Assembly: GCA_032173965.1 (NCBI GenBank)
Contig: CM063284.1
Span: 102,610,410-102,674,409 of the forward strand
Length of the DNA: 64,000 nt
Direction of reading: 5' to 3'
Origin: Sitta carolinensis
Lineage: Eukaryota; Chordata; Aves; Passeriformes; Sittidae
Part shown: positions 1-12,676 of the stretch, in pieces
Numbering within the stretch: the stretch's first letter is position 1
How the letters are laid out: every line of letters starts with the position of its first letter
Translations under genes and position numbers: made by a program
Notes under the pieces: generated by a model
Told to the model about the DNA's origin: nothing
Seen by the model: the letters and a program-made list of their open reading frames with translations, nothing else
The model's database searches: none

Positions 1-27
1 TGACAAAATCTCATTCCTATAACTTAC

Positions 28-42
28 TCGTGAAGCAATGTT
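28..42 (-). other. candidate 15-nt microexon
   Basis: On the minus strand, a pyrimidine-rich acceptor ending ttatttcttacag is followed by 15 nt (AACATTGCTTCACGA) and a donor starting gtaagtta. The segment would add five in-frame residues (NIASR) in phase 0. Seen: both splice signals are close to consensus and the length is a multiple of three, as in neuronal microexons. Inference: part of a minus-strand gene whose neighbouring exons lie outside or are not recognisable here. Chance pairing of an acceptor with a donor over this distance is quite possible in 64 kb, so confidence is low. Confidence 0.2.
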
Positions 43-88
43 CTGTAAGAAATAAGGAAGTATAGTTTTCAAAGAAATTCATGTATTA

Positions 89-121
89 CAAAAACAAACA
101 AACAAACAAACAAACAAAAAA
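89..121 (+). repeat. (AAAC)n simple repeat
   Basis: About five AAAC units run into an A tract. It is a plain microsatellite with no sign of being the tail of a recognisable retroposon. Confidence 0.9.
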
Positions 122-2917
122 ATCACCATTTTAACATCTCAGAAGAATGAATTAGGCCTTGCCCCATCCAATGAGAGAATAAAGGTCAAAAGGAGTCAAA
201 GGATCATTATCTGCATTATCTGCAATTCTGAACATCTCGATGTGCCCATCACATGAACCCTGTTAACCAGAACTACAGCACTTAAGGGGAAGAAGTGAAT
301 TGATGCCAATGCTGTCATTCATAACAAGGTATATGACATGTACTGAAGATAAGGTGATTTTATTTAACCTAGACTGTGCTAATTACTTGGCAGGTCATTT
401 TATGATCCTGGTAGGGCGAAAGAAAAGAACTAGGAAAAGCTCAGCAGACTTGGAAGGGAATGATTTCAGCAGAATATGAACAGCGTATTTAGGGGAGACA
501 TTAGAAGAAATATATCAAATGCTTTAGATGATTCAGAAATAGGAAGTAGGAAGGTGTTACAGACACTGTATTTTTTAAGACACCACTATTTTTTTCACTA
601 TAAACAGAGAATCACCAAGCTCACAAACAAAGCGGCATAATTTAATTGCGCAGATTCAATGAACCCCCTGTGTTTTCTTGTAGAAAACTGTCTGAAGCCT
701 AGAACCAGCCAGTAGGAAAGAGCTGACTCTGAGGATCACCCTCTGCATGAGTACATTTGAACTTGCAAAGAGTCAGCTCCTTACAGACAGGAAAGCAAGC
801 CCAACAGGGCACTGGTACAGGCTTTTCTGAGACAGATGAATGATTTCATGACCTAGGACAAAGCTGACATGTTGGTAAATAAATTCAGAGGCTAACTTTT
901 CCTTTGTCCATGCTCATGACCCATCTTCAAGGTGCACAATGTAAAGGGATAGACTTTATTTCTTAAAAGCAGCAACGCAAAGCAGCACATCACAGGCTTT
1001 GTGATGCTTTTCACATACAACTTTGATATTGTATGCTGACTATATCATAATGAAAGACAAAACATAAGCAGATAAAACTGTAACAACTGCTCTTTGTGAA
1101 AAAAAAAAAAAAAACAAAAAAACTATGTGTTAGGAATATTTTACTACGCAGAGTGGAAAAAATAATTTTAAATAGTGTTATTTTCTGTGACTCTTCTGAG
1201 AGGAGAACCACCTTCAGCTGAAAAACTACCTCCTGATCCCTCCTCTTCAAGTAAAGCCTTCCACAGTACTAACGAGGTAGATAAAAGTGTGCTTACTTAG
1301 GATCTAAAGAGCATCATTATTATGACAGGACTGCATATATAACAATATGCTTATGCTAGTCAACTTTGCTCTAATTGAGATCTAAAGGCTGACATAATGA
1401 GAAAAAACATTAACTCCATTGTATTCACCAATGGTGAAGTGACTGAGTGCTATGATAGACACTCATTTCTACTGCCAGAAGTTTCTGTTAAGAAACTTTT
1501 GATCTGTGATTCCTTTCAAATAGGCTTAAGGCTAGAGCTTAAACATTTCAGTTCAAGATGGGCCTCTAGGGAGAAGCCAACACTCACCACTCTGAAATTC
1601 CTAAGAAAGATGCAGCTTATGCCTTGCATAGATATATTTCTCAAACAAAGGTTTTTTTTACAGTACCAAAACATTATGAATTCAGAGAGAGAGACAGAAT
1701 TCAGAGACAGACAGAGATCTCACAAAAAGATCCTGATTTTTCTAAATACACAGACCATACCAATCTTCCATTACACATTATAATCTTTGCAACTGGTTCA
1801 AGTACAAGCTGGTGTCAGAAGCTTACGGAGGAAATATTAATCCTTGAAAAGCATCATTACTGCCTTTTACCTTTCGGACCATGTAGGAGAGCATGCACAA
1901 AACAAAGCCACAGCCTTCTCTCTCCTGGCCCATGTGGCCCTTCTTTACCAGCCGTCATTTCTTTAAAAAGGCAGGTGGTACTTAATGCCAAGGCTAAGCT
2001 AGCTGCATCCAGACAATAATGACTATTTTTATTACTTGGTATCTGAGATAAGAGGATTCTGTCATTAAAGTGTTCTCTTATGCAGTGCTTATTCCCACTC
2101 TAGTATACAGGATGAGACTTGGGAAAGCCTGGAATTGATCACTTCAATTTGTTTTTAATAAACTGCCCTACTTAACTCCCAAGATTGTATTGGCTTCATT
2201 CTCCAACAGGTTTCAATTATGTTGATTAAAATATGTAATTTTTATATTACTTCTAATTGTTATTTTTAAAGGAAGCCTTAATTTATGATGTATTTTTAGT
2301 AAACTACACAGACACCCTATGCAAAACATGAAGCTATAAAACCCATTTCTGTTCTCAATGGACTGAATAGTACTTTGAACCAAATTTCTGTACTCTCAAT
2401 GTAATGTGATGCAAAGAATTACTAGCAGTGTCTTTCTGCATGTGAAAATATCTTGACAGCTGCACTGCTTGAATGTTGTTATGTATTTACATTATTATAC
2501 ATTTCCAGCAGGTTTTATGTACATTCTCCAAATAAAATTCTTAATTTATTTGAACCCTGGCAGTGCTGCATCCATGCCAGCTGAACACTGTTATGATCTA
2601 TTTGTGCTATGCTTTAAGGAACAACTCTTGTTTACTGCAGGGAGCCTTGCAATGTTTTCCCCCACAGTGGGTGTGCAGAACATGATTCAACCCAGAGGAA
2701 TTGCAACATGGCAGAACCACACCAGGAAATCACACTTCAAGTAAGGACAAAGGTGCAGATCTTCTGAAACAAAGCAGTCTCCTGCAGCACTGAATGTCAG
2801 CACAAGTGAAAGGTGAATACAAAGATCCAGACACGAAAAACTGGAAAAGCTCCTGAATCATCTCAGGCTGGAAGTCTGTGGCAGAAGTAAAGAGCTGAGT
2901 TGGGGCAGAGAGGTCTC
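122..2917. other. unassigned AT-rich sequence
   Basis: No gene or recognisable repeat. Two overlapping plus-strand open frames (1397-1783 and 1624-2019) have the C/H/F/L-rich composition of chance frames. An A run lies near 1100-1120. The only item worth noting is the splice-flanked segment at 2668-2740, listed separately. Confidence 0.5.
2668..2740 (+). other. candidate plus-strand internal exon
   Basis: A strong acceptor (aatgttttcccccacag) precedes 73 nt that stay open in two frames and end at CAA followed by gtaagg. The frame that fits an exon as one nucleotide plus 24 codons reads GCAEHDSTQRNC and ends in EITLQ at phase 0. I do not recognise the peptide. It lies on the opposite strand to the other, better supported exon candidates, and a CR1 fragment starts 180 bp downstream. 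Chance is a real alternative. Confidence 0.17.
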
Positions 2918-3146
2918 CTAACCTCAGGTTTTGAACATCAGGAAAATACCTTTCTCCTGTGAGGGTGACCAAGCACTGGCACAGCTTGCCCAGGGAGGAT
3001 GTGGAGTGTCCCTCTGGAAGATATTTAAAAGCCATGTGGACATGACCCTGGGCCTCCTGCTGTAGGTGTCCCTGCTTGACCAGAGGGGTTGGACGAGATG
3101 ACATGCAGAGGCCCCTTCCAACTTCACACATCTGAAACTTTGTGAA
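2918..3146 (+). mobile_element. CR1 LINE, 3' fragment
   Basis: A 5'-truncated copy of the avian non-LTR retrotransposon CR1. The plus strand shows the characteristic 3' block: a gagcactggcacag-like stretch, then cttgcccagggaggatgtgg, then the ggttggacgagatgac and cccttccaac stretches that precede the element's 3' end. The copy ends in a degenerate TTTGTGA tail near 3146. It keeps only the last few codons of ORF2 and the 3' UTR and cannot move. The minus-strand open frame over it (2730-3131) is a shadow. Confidence 0.88.
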
Positions 3147-6100
3147 TTATGCTGAGGCATAATAAAGGCCAAAAATAAAGTCAGAATTTGCCTGTTACAC
3201 CCACATGACAGTAAAACCTATTTTAAAATGCCCTTTATAAACCTGAAAAAGTCTTTCACATTTTGACTGTTAAGAGATGCATACAGTATTTTAGATTACC
3301 CCAAGCAGATGACGTTAAATGATTTTATGAAGAAATTCACATTTTCAAGATAGTTGTAAATGTCTGTGTAACTTAGCTTCTCTAACTCCTGCCATATTTA
3401 GAGGCATCACATCAATTTTTAGAAACTCACTTCAAACAGAACTGAAGCTCCTAAGAGAATATGAATGAAAATGATTGGTAAATACCTGTACCTTTCAGAA
3501 TATTTACTATGTGTTTAGGTGGGAGCACCTTCAGAGTAATGAAAATCTTAATTCTCTTGACTTTTAATAATATGGTATATTTTATTCTAAGTTTTAACTG
3601 CAAGTAAGATTTATTACTTTTCCCTTTGAACAGATTTCCTTTTTGTTTCAATACATCATAACATGATACAGAAAAGTTAAATCTGACGATTGCAATTAAT
3701 TTAATATTACACAGAATTACCATTTATATTCCAAAGTCAAATAGCTAGCCAGTACCATGCCAAACATAACCCATCTAACTTAGTTACTGCATGCTCACAG
3801 GAATATTAAGAATCTATTTACCAGAAAATGTGGTTTTCTGTAGACACAGGAAATACACTTTCTTTTGCAGTAGTTATTCATCATAAGACAAATATTGCAA
3901 CCTGTTTTGCAAGCTGTTACTCTCCTACTTGAATTACATCTTTCAGCTTTCTGTAGTTGTCATTAACTTTGGCCTCTTCTTTATCTTCAATCTGAAGTTA
4001 ATTCTCTGGCCAGCATGTTGCTTGCGCTTTGAGGGATTAAATATAAGGGTTTATGAAGAAAAGGAGCTTTTCATACAATACTATTACACCATGATAGCTT
4101 TCACATAAATTATAGTCTCTTGAAAAAATACATGTTAAACATACATGGTGTTCATTTAAAAAGAAATATTATCATATTGTAAAATAATAAAAAAAGGATT
4201 ATTTTAAAGCACTCACTAAACATATACACAATCCTATTAAAAGAAGAAACATAGCCACATTGTCAGCACAGCACATAGACATTGGAAATGCTGTTTGCTG
4301 TTCATATCCAGTGTACCATTATTCTTTTGAGACATATTCAGAACTGTACCTAAATTTTTACTTATAAAGGCAATTCTCTTAAGAAAACAATAAATCTAGA
4401 AAAGCATTCTACTGTTGCCGAGTTAAAAATCTGCGTTGCTGTTATACCAGCCCTTACATTTCATCTCACTTCAGCTGATGAAGTGAAACATTTATCCACA
4501 GACCTATATGGAAATTCAGGACAGTAATTAAATGGTTTATGCTAACCATAATAGAGTGTGTCTGTGCTAAAGACTAAGATCTGTCTAACCAGTAAAAGCA
4601 GAAACAGAGGAGAAATTTTGTCCTTTTGTGGACAACATTTCCTTTCACACATACTTCAAAACAGAAATTCTCAGATAATTCTAATGTGATAAAAATATGG
4701 ACATACTTTTTTTTTTTTTTTTTAATGGAGCAATTTCATCTGACCCTGCTAATCTAGCTGAGTGCACAGTACCTCAATTACAAACACATGTGAAAATCTT
4801 AGAAAACTAAAGTACCTGTGAGATGCTAACCACACTTAACCTGATGACCAGGTCATTGGTTAGGAATGATGGCTCGTTTCCCTTCCCAGTATGTCTTCTA
4901 TTCCATAAAATTGAGAATTATGTAGGAAGCTTCCATAGACAACACTGCTAGCAATTTAGCTACTGAAATATCTCCACAATTCGGGGAATTTTCCACAGCC
5001 TTCCTCAACATCTATCACTACCTAATACTGTACACTTAAACCCCCAAATTCTGAATAACAAAAAATAAAACATGCCACCAAATCTACATATCAATGTAAC
5101 AGCAAGCCTGTCTCTGTGGAAAGAACATGCTGCACCATGATTTTGTTTCACTGAAAATCACATTATATGCAAAAAAGAAAGTACGCATCTCAGTACTTCT
5201 ACAAGCAGTAATCACTCAGACATGTTCTCTTTCCTGAAGCACTCTGAAATACTAAAATAAAGACTGTTTATAACTTCAGTTAATTTGCACTGGATTACAG
5301 CTAAGAGACTTAAGTAAAAAAAATATATTATTAATATTACATCTGTTACAGATGGAATAAACATGGATAAGCATAATCTTTTCATTGTTTTATGGAACCA
5401 CAATCCACCAGCAAGTGTACAAATCCTTGTGATATCCCTGAGTGCTGGATTTAAATTGTGGTCTTGGACAGAGGTGAAAGATGTGCAAGAACTTAAGCAC
5501 ACAAAGAACCCTTGGGCAACTAAACATATAAGCTAGCTTCTGCAACTAATTTTCAGGGATAAAACACAACTTTATTTCAGTATAATCAACATCGTTTCGC
5601 ACTTGTTCCTGAATTCCCAAAGACTACAGAGAATAAACACACAAATGGGTGCATCTGGACCCTTGGGAACCTACAGCCCAGCACAGCACACTGCAGTATT
5701 CGTCCCACAAGGTCTCCATGAAAATCAGAGATGAAAGCTTTGCTGGGTTAGCTGTGAATGCAAAGCCCTGAATATACTTATATATGTGCTCAGCAAGGGA
5801 AATTAACTGTCAGCAAAAGTATTTTTGTTCCAGTGTAACTGTACATACACTGAATTCAGCACTGCAGAGTTAGCAGCCTACATAATGTATACAGTTCTTC
5901 AAACTTTGAAATATCCAAATACTCATAATTTATTTTTCCAGATGATACTATTACCCTTGAAAACATTTTGCGTTTAGTCCTTTAGACCTTGGCTTTAGAT
6001 TAAAAAAAAACCCAAAACCTAGCAGTAGAAGCACTTCCCTTGAAAGAGTTCTAATAGATTGACACATTAAAGATTATGAAAGATGCCAAATCATCAGATA

Positions 6101-6630
6101 GAATGAAGAGTAGATGTCCTAATAGCCAGAAGTCTTTTGTACTGATCCTGTTAATACAGAATCTCTCTCCTTTCCTTGAGTGTCCAGCACTTTCCAAGCA
6201 GCAATCTTCCAAACAGCTCTTCAGCTCACCTTCCATTTTAAAACATGCTTAATATGCAATCACAAAATTGCTATTCTGCCCATTCACAGATTACATTTGG
6301 CAGAGTACTTTTCACCTACTTGACATGCACAGGCCAAAGAGGAAAATGGCAAGCAGTTCATCGTTTTATTGTTCCTTGTTTTCCTTTAATACTTCAGATA
6401 GTTAACTCTGAGCATTTATTTAAAATATAAACTACAAAAACCTCACCTGTCTCCCTGCTGAATTGTATATTAGACCAGTCTGTATATTGTGTATTCAAGA
6501 GGTGATAGACAACACACAATCAATGCGGCTCATAATGAATGGCAGAAACACCAAGGCATGGAGCTGCATTAACAGTGTATTGCCCCATAACCTAAAAAGG
6601 TAACACACCTCAGCAATATCCACCAATTAC
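3147..6630. other. unassigned AT-rich sequence
   Basis: No gene or transposon recognised. It holds a T run near 4708-4724 and short chance frames on both strands (3451-3723 minus, 5212-5502 minus, 6051-6236 minus). A minus-strand splice-like donor (ACAG followed by gtgagg) sits near 6445 with an open 33-nt segment upstream, but its acceptor lacks a pyrimidine tract. Confidence 0.5.
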
Positions 6631-7195
6631 TACAGAATCACATAATCGATTACGTTAGAAAAGATCTGAGATTGTTGATTCCAACTTGTGCCTGGACACC
6701 ACCCTGTGGGGTAGAGCACGACACTCAATGAATGCCATGTCGACGCTTTCTCTGAACGCCTCCAGGGATGGTGTGTTCACCACTTCCCTTGGGCAGCCCA
6801 TTTCAAGATCTAATCAGCCTTTCTGTGAAAAAATTCCTCCATATGTCCAACCTGAACCTCCCTGGTGCAGCCTGAGGCCTTGTCCTCTTGCCCTCTCGCT
6901 GGCTGCCTGGAAGAAGAGGCCAATCTCCACCCAGCTAATACCTCCTTTCAAGTAGTTGCAGGGAGTGGTAAGGTCATCCCTGAGCCCCTCCTCTTCCCCA
7001 GACTAAACAACCTCAGCTCCCTCAGCCATTCCTCAAAGAACCTACTCTTCAGACCCTCTGACACCTCTGTTGCCCTTCTCTGGACTTGCCCCAGCTCCTC
7101 AATGTCATTCCTGAACTGAGGGGCCCAGAACTGGACACAGGACTGAAGGCGCAGCCTCACCAGAGCTGAGTACAGGGGAAGCAGCCCCTGGAATA
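6631..7195 (-). mobile_element. CR1 LINE with ORF2 C-terminal remnant
   Basis: The best preserved CR1 copy in the window. Its 3' end is at the low coordinate (agaatcacataatcgattac, the complement of the ATTCT-type tail) and it is truncated at the 5' end near 7195. Translating the minus strand from 7160 to 6948 gives the hallmark end of CR1 ORF2: CVQFWAPQFRNDIEELGQVQ, followed by RRAT and later by WLRELRLFSLGKRR. This is the region after the reverse transcriptase core, so neither the catalytic YADD-type motif nor the endonuclease is present. Downstream of it come the remaining ORF2 tail and 3' UTR. The element is dead. It is the strongest single sign that this is bird DNA. Plus-strand frames at 6686-7119 are antisense shadows. 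Confidence 0.96.
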
Positions 7196-10100
7196 TGGGG
7201 CAAAGTAAAGATGAACAGGTTTCCAGGGCTAAATGTCATAACTAGTATGAATACATGGACAAAACCCTCCAGCATCTAGGAGAGAGGGCTTTGATACTTC
7301 AGCATCTCCCTCTTTTCAACAGGCAGCCTTCTGAGAGCTAAGGGCAGGGCATTTACTGATGGGAACGAGAAATAAATGGAATGGGAAATAAATGGTCCTT
7401 TCTTTCTTAACGAAATTGTTTAGTCAAGGCCTCACATATACTGTTATTTATCGTGGGGGTGTGCAGGGTGTTAATTGAAAAGGCCAAATTAGCTAAGAGG
7501 TTCAAAGTGAAAGCTAACAACAAGGTACTCAGTCACTTTGACTAACCAAGCAGCATTCACACAGTACTTGTCTCGGAACAATACAGTATGAACACTGGCT
7601 CAGCCTGTGTGTGAAATCCAAAATTGTTTACCTAATCATGATTTTAAAATGGGCATGAAGCACTTAAAACTTACAGTACAGGTGTAACCATGAACAGTAA
7701 ACTAACTCTTTATAGAAAATAGCAACACAGGGGTCTAGAGGACCTTCTATGTGTCACACAAAGAGAAGATGAATTATTATTGAATTAAGCTTGTCTTGAA
7801 ATCATATCCAAATAAGCCCTTAGCACCAGCTTTTCACATCAAAATTCTGCCTTTATAAATGCTGATTATCTACTGACAAATGGAACACTTAAAAAATTTA
7901 TGTCATCATTCTTCTTGGCTGACAACTGAATTTCATCTGAACAACTGAAATAAGTTGATCATAGTTAATAATACTACATATATAAACCTTTTAATGACTT
8001 TAAATAGTAATTTTAAAATCATTTTCTAGTCCCAGATCCTAAAAAAACTGTATGCATTCTGAAAAAGTTCAAACTTGAAACACTTCCATAAATTTTCAGA
8101 CACTAGTAAATCTATATTGCAGTCTTCAAACCTTAAAAAATTCTTGTCCTTATAAATAACTAATGTAGACAACAATATTTTCTTTCATCCCTCTATCCCA
8201 CAGCTGGGTCACAAACTGTTTGTCGTTGAAGCTAAGCCTGACACTTAGAATTAAAAAACAACAGCAAAAAAACAAACAAACAAACAAACAAACAAAAAAA
8301 ACATCCAAACAGACAACACTGAGGAGCACAACATTGCAAGCTGGATTTCTTTAAACACGAAGAAAATAACAGAACCCCGTTAAGAACTTACAGCCTAGTG
8401 ATATGAATACAGAATACCACAGGAATTATCCTATGCCCAGAAGAGGTTATCCAGTGGTTGGGAGCCTCTTCCCCAACAGCAACATGAACTCAGACAAGAG
8501 AATAAAATCAATCAACTTTAAAGCACAAATTTACACATTCCCAAAATTAAAAGTCTATTACAATAGTCAACAGATTTAAATAATCTTTGAGGACTGAATT
8601 TCCAATTAAAATCTTAGTGAAAAAAAATGAAACAGCAGTAAAGCATAAACATGACACAGCACATTAGCTAAGCCTGCTCTTAATGCTGGTAAGAAATACC
8701 CACGAGAAGCGTATTTCACCGAGCAGAAAACCTAAGGGACCTTTAACCCAAGGATAATGAACCACTTCACACAACACAGAAGGAGTGAAGACTGGGAACA
8801 GACTAAATCTCACCCCTTATTCTCAGAGCCAATACAATGGGTGTGATTCAATACCTATCTAAAACAGTAGCTGTGGGCTGAAGGAAGCAGAAAAAAGTAT
8901 GGTGGTAATTACCTTAATGGTCTCCACGGAGAACATGCTGGCACTAAACAGCCCACTGACCCATGTCCAGGGAGTATATCAGCACTTCCTAGGCTTCTGC
9001 TGGGCACCCCAACCAAGCAACTGCTCCAGCCCAGACCGTGCTCAGTTCTCTGAGTAACAGTGCAAGAGGACTTTGCAAAGGATGCTGCAGTTCCTTAAAC
9101 AACCAGAGCTTCAGACTAAAAAATTCAAACTTCCAGGTGGCCATTACTTTTCCAGGTGAGATTATTAGTGTTTTATAGAAATACTCAAATAGTCCAGTTA
9201 CCTTATAGATCACTCATTTTCACACAGATCCTCTGAGATAATGGATACGTTATAGTAACAACTGCCCTCTTCTCAGAGAACTGAGAATTCATATTACAAA
9301 ATTTACTGTGCAAGGCTGTTAATACTGGTACATCTCCATTTCCATTCCTCGCTAATGTTTTCTGCTTGCAGCTTTATAAATTGTGTGCAACATCTGGTTC
9401 TTTCTCTTCCACCTCACCTCGCCTTACTCTTGTGGGTTGAAATCCTTCAATTTAGCATATTTGTGAAGACATTCATTCAGTAGAACCAAGGAAAAAAGTA
9501 TTTTACTATCTATTTCTTGTGTATTCCTTCCTTTGCTAGGAGGAGTCTAGAGCATCAAGAAAATACATCGAGGAAAAAATAAAAAAATATATTTCAATCA
9601 AATTATTTTGCCTCCAGAACAAATTCATCTAGTTTCTCCTGGAAACTGGTATTTCAGTTTGAACAGAGGGAAACCTGGAATTTGTTAGATAAAGGAAAAG
9701 TAGGCCAATTAACTCCCAAATCTTCATGAAGCAGCGGATGGCTTAGTGCTGTGTGTCAGGATCATAACCAGTTTCAACTTTGTCAACTGCAGTTTCTCTG
9801 AAAAGGGCTGGTAACAAGTCAACTTTTTTACTTTTACCCCAAGGCTCAGAAGAAAATTCTTGAAGGAACATTTAACTGACCTCACAGTGCTAACTCAGTC
9901 CACTCTAAAGTGATAAATGACCAACTCTACGTGGCTCCACTTAGAAGAACTTTAAATAGCACAGCTGACCACTAACACTAAAAGGTTCTTTAGTTTTGAC
10001 CCACACTATTCCTGTACAGATGCAGGGAAAAGGAATGGAAAGCGTTTTATCCTGAGGGTAGAAGACAGATGCTGACTGATACTTCCACTTAAGACATTAG

Positions 10101-12180
10101 AGAATATATCTTTTTATGTTACTGAGAGCAATAAATATACATACTGCATGTTTAACCTTGACTACTGAAGTTTTTCTCAAACCACCTGAGACACAAATAT
10201 GGTAATACATAGGCTATAAATTTTTTTCCTGGTCAGGCTGCTCAAAGGTTTCCAATTTAATTAAAATTGTTGTTGATTTATTATCAGTTCCAACTTACTC
10301 CACTCTATGTTGGCAGCATGGATTTTTTAAAAGTTTGGTGGGGTTTGTTTTGTGGTGGGGTTTTGTTGGGGATTTTTGGTGCGGACTTTTTGAACAACAA
10401 TTTATTTATATCAATAGTAGATATATGACTAAGCCATCTTTGCTTTTAACATGGAAAGGATGTGCTTCACTTACTTGAGCAAAATTATTTTTTCCTGCTG
10501 ATATCAGAGAGCACTAAATCATAGGTTTTTTCAGAGGGTCAAAAGGTATCTTTAAGAATATCTAATTTACAAATTATAGAAATATATCATGCCAGCTGTA
10601 ATTTTATATGAACTCTGAATTTCTTGTTGGAAGTGCTGAAAATAAAGGACATGTCCCTAAGACAATCGTTTCCTAAGACTGATGTATTTATTAATGATCT
10701 TCCAAAGTAATCTCTTATCATTCCAATTGCCACATTAACCATATACTGCTATACACCTCTGCACACAAAAACTTGGGCTATGGCTACGTAAAAAATGTAG
10801 GAAAAAAATATATCTATTACGGAAAGTTTATGATACCCAATGCACTTATTTCACAGGTACACAATATGTGAACTTTCAGAGCACAACGGAACATTTTTTC
10901 CCCAAGTGAATAAAATGTAGCATCCACCCATTCACGTAAAAAAGGCCAACAAATGAGCAAACAAAAAAACCCCACCAATCCAAAAGCATTTTCACTCAAA
11001 AACCCCAACACACTCCCACATACAAGAGAAAAGTAATCCAGAAGTTATGGTGACGTTTCTCTACCAATGTCCTGCTGGACTCGGAAGTGTCAAAGTGAAT
11101 AATTGATCGACTGTGACACCGCAATAGCTGCGACTATGCAGCCAAAGAGAGGGAAAGATCCCTAAGGACCAAAGTGCACATCTCTGTAGTGGGAGCAGCT
11201 GTAATAAATCTAAGCTGACAAGTATTCAGAGACTGAAGCAATGTTCCATCAAATATTTTTAAAGTCAGTTCCACACAAGTCAACCCAGCTTTGCCTGGAG
11301 ATTTATCAGACATTTAGCTGGTGCACGTGATCACTTGTTAAAGTGAAGAGGAAAGCAAAAGAAGTGGACAAATGAGAGAGATACTGGACCTCAGCGCAAT
11401 AAGATTTTAATGCCCAAGGATGAACTTTCATATTTCATTAAAGTTTAGAAAAATCTAAAAAACTGTTCTCATGCCTTGCATTTTTAGAATATCTTTTGCT
11501 TTCTCAAAGAGGTTTTCATTTAAAGAAAATAGCTGAGTAACTAGTTTCTTTATTTTCCAAAAATTAAAAATGTGTTCCAATCAAGGTTCTTGAATTTTTA
11601 TTATTTTTTAAGTTGTGCATATAAGTTGTTCTTTATGTCCTAACATAGTTGCACATTGTACTTTTCTTTGTTTTTACAGAGGAGTTTGTAAAATGCTGCT
11701 GAGAAATCCAAGAAAAATCAAACAGAATTAAGACTTTTGATTTATATCGATTTCCGGAAACATTACAAAAAAAGTAAAATATCATTCATTCAAGAAAAGT
11801 CAGTTTACTAATACCCTTCACAGCTTAAGCAAGAGGAAGAGCAGTCATGTAGTCCCTGTTGAAGAACAACCATCCTAAGTAGCAGACTGAGTCTCTTAAA
11901 TACTGGGAATTCTTCAAAACACCTATCCAAAGGGACAATTTGACTAATCCTAATGTCAGCAAAAAACTCCAACCTTTGGCTACAAAAATAGATTTATACA
12001 TATCCAGCAATGACAGGTTGACTCTATCCTTCTTCAATCTATACCTCCAGGAGAAATGTGAACAGACCTCAAATGCAGGAATTCAAACACAGTTCAAATA
12101 TAGGCACTGTTAACCAAACTCTGCTAAGACCAAACCTCCCCCAAAATATAGAAATAGAGCAAATGATATAGCAGGGAGTG
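7196..12180. other. unassigned AT-rich sequence
   Basis: No gene recognised. It contains a (CAAA)n repeat at 8265-8301, a G/T-rich block at 10334-10385 with three GGGG runs, and a slightly GC-richer patch at 8930-9070. In that patch the minus strand reads SGLFSASMFSVETIK before a weak gtaatt donor; there is no convincing acceptor and no family match that I know of. Confidence 0.5.
8265..8301 (+). repeat. (CAAA)n simple repeat
   Basis: Tandem CAAA units flanked by A tracts, the same motif class as the repeat at the start of the window. Confidence 0.9.
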
Positions 12181-12670
12181 TGTCAGAACTACAAGTCACA
12201 AGAGTTTAAGTAGAATGATAGTTAATTTGTCACAGGGTGAAAAAGTAGAATTTTGGGGGTTTTAGAATGGGGGTTCAAGAGACAAAGATGGAGGAATCTG
12301 GGCATGCCCTGCTCTTCTTCGTCTTCTTGCCCTCCATCTTCTGCTGTGATAGTGACACTTTTTGATTGGTTTAGAGTAGAGAAACACTGTCCAATATAGC
12401 TGATTGGTAGTAGAAAATTATTGTAAATAAAGTACACATAGTTTTTAGAATAAAAAGATAACACCACCCCAAGGGCAGGCAGTCTGTGAGTCTGCCACAA
12501 CCTGACCTGCAGGACAGATCTCAGCAGGTCAGAAGAAGAATGTAATAGGTAAGAAAAAATAAACAACCCTGAAAAGCAGAACAGACAAATCTTGACTTCT
12601 TCTGCTGCGGGGCTGGGAGACAAGCAACTTTGCAATACTTTGGGGTCATCACAACAACAGAAACCTGAAA
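12181..12670 (+). mobile_element. solo LTR of an endogenous retrovirus (ERVL-like)
   Basis: Seen: the block starts with TGTCAGAACT. It holds a TATA-like ataaaaag (about 12450-12457) in an AT-rich stretch ahead of a GC-richer part, and a polyadenylation signal AATAAA at 12558-12563, about 108 bp after the TATA-like box. A U5-like end follows, containing ctgctgcggggctgggagac. The 6-mer GGAGTG flanks it exactly, at 12175-12180 and 12671-12676, as a target-site duplication would. From memory, the gtttttagaataaaaagataacacc core and the aataaacaaccctgaaa stretch resemble LTRs of songbird ERVL-type elements. There is no primer binding site, gag or pol next to it, so it looks like a solo LTR left by recombination. 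The 3' boundary is uncertain: a CA-type end at about 12656 is the alternative. Confidence 0.72.
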
Positions 12671-12676
12671 GGAGTG

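Noticed and set aside
1397..2019. Two overlapping plus-strand frames of about 130 codons
   Set aside because: Chance composition (H, F, C, L rich), no splice or promoter context, and frames overlap one another.
6686..7119. Plus-strand frames of 84-89 codons
   Set aside because: Antisense of the CR1 ORF2 remnant on the minus strand.
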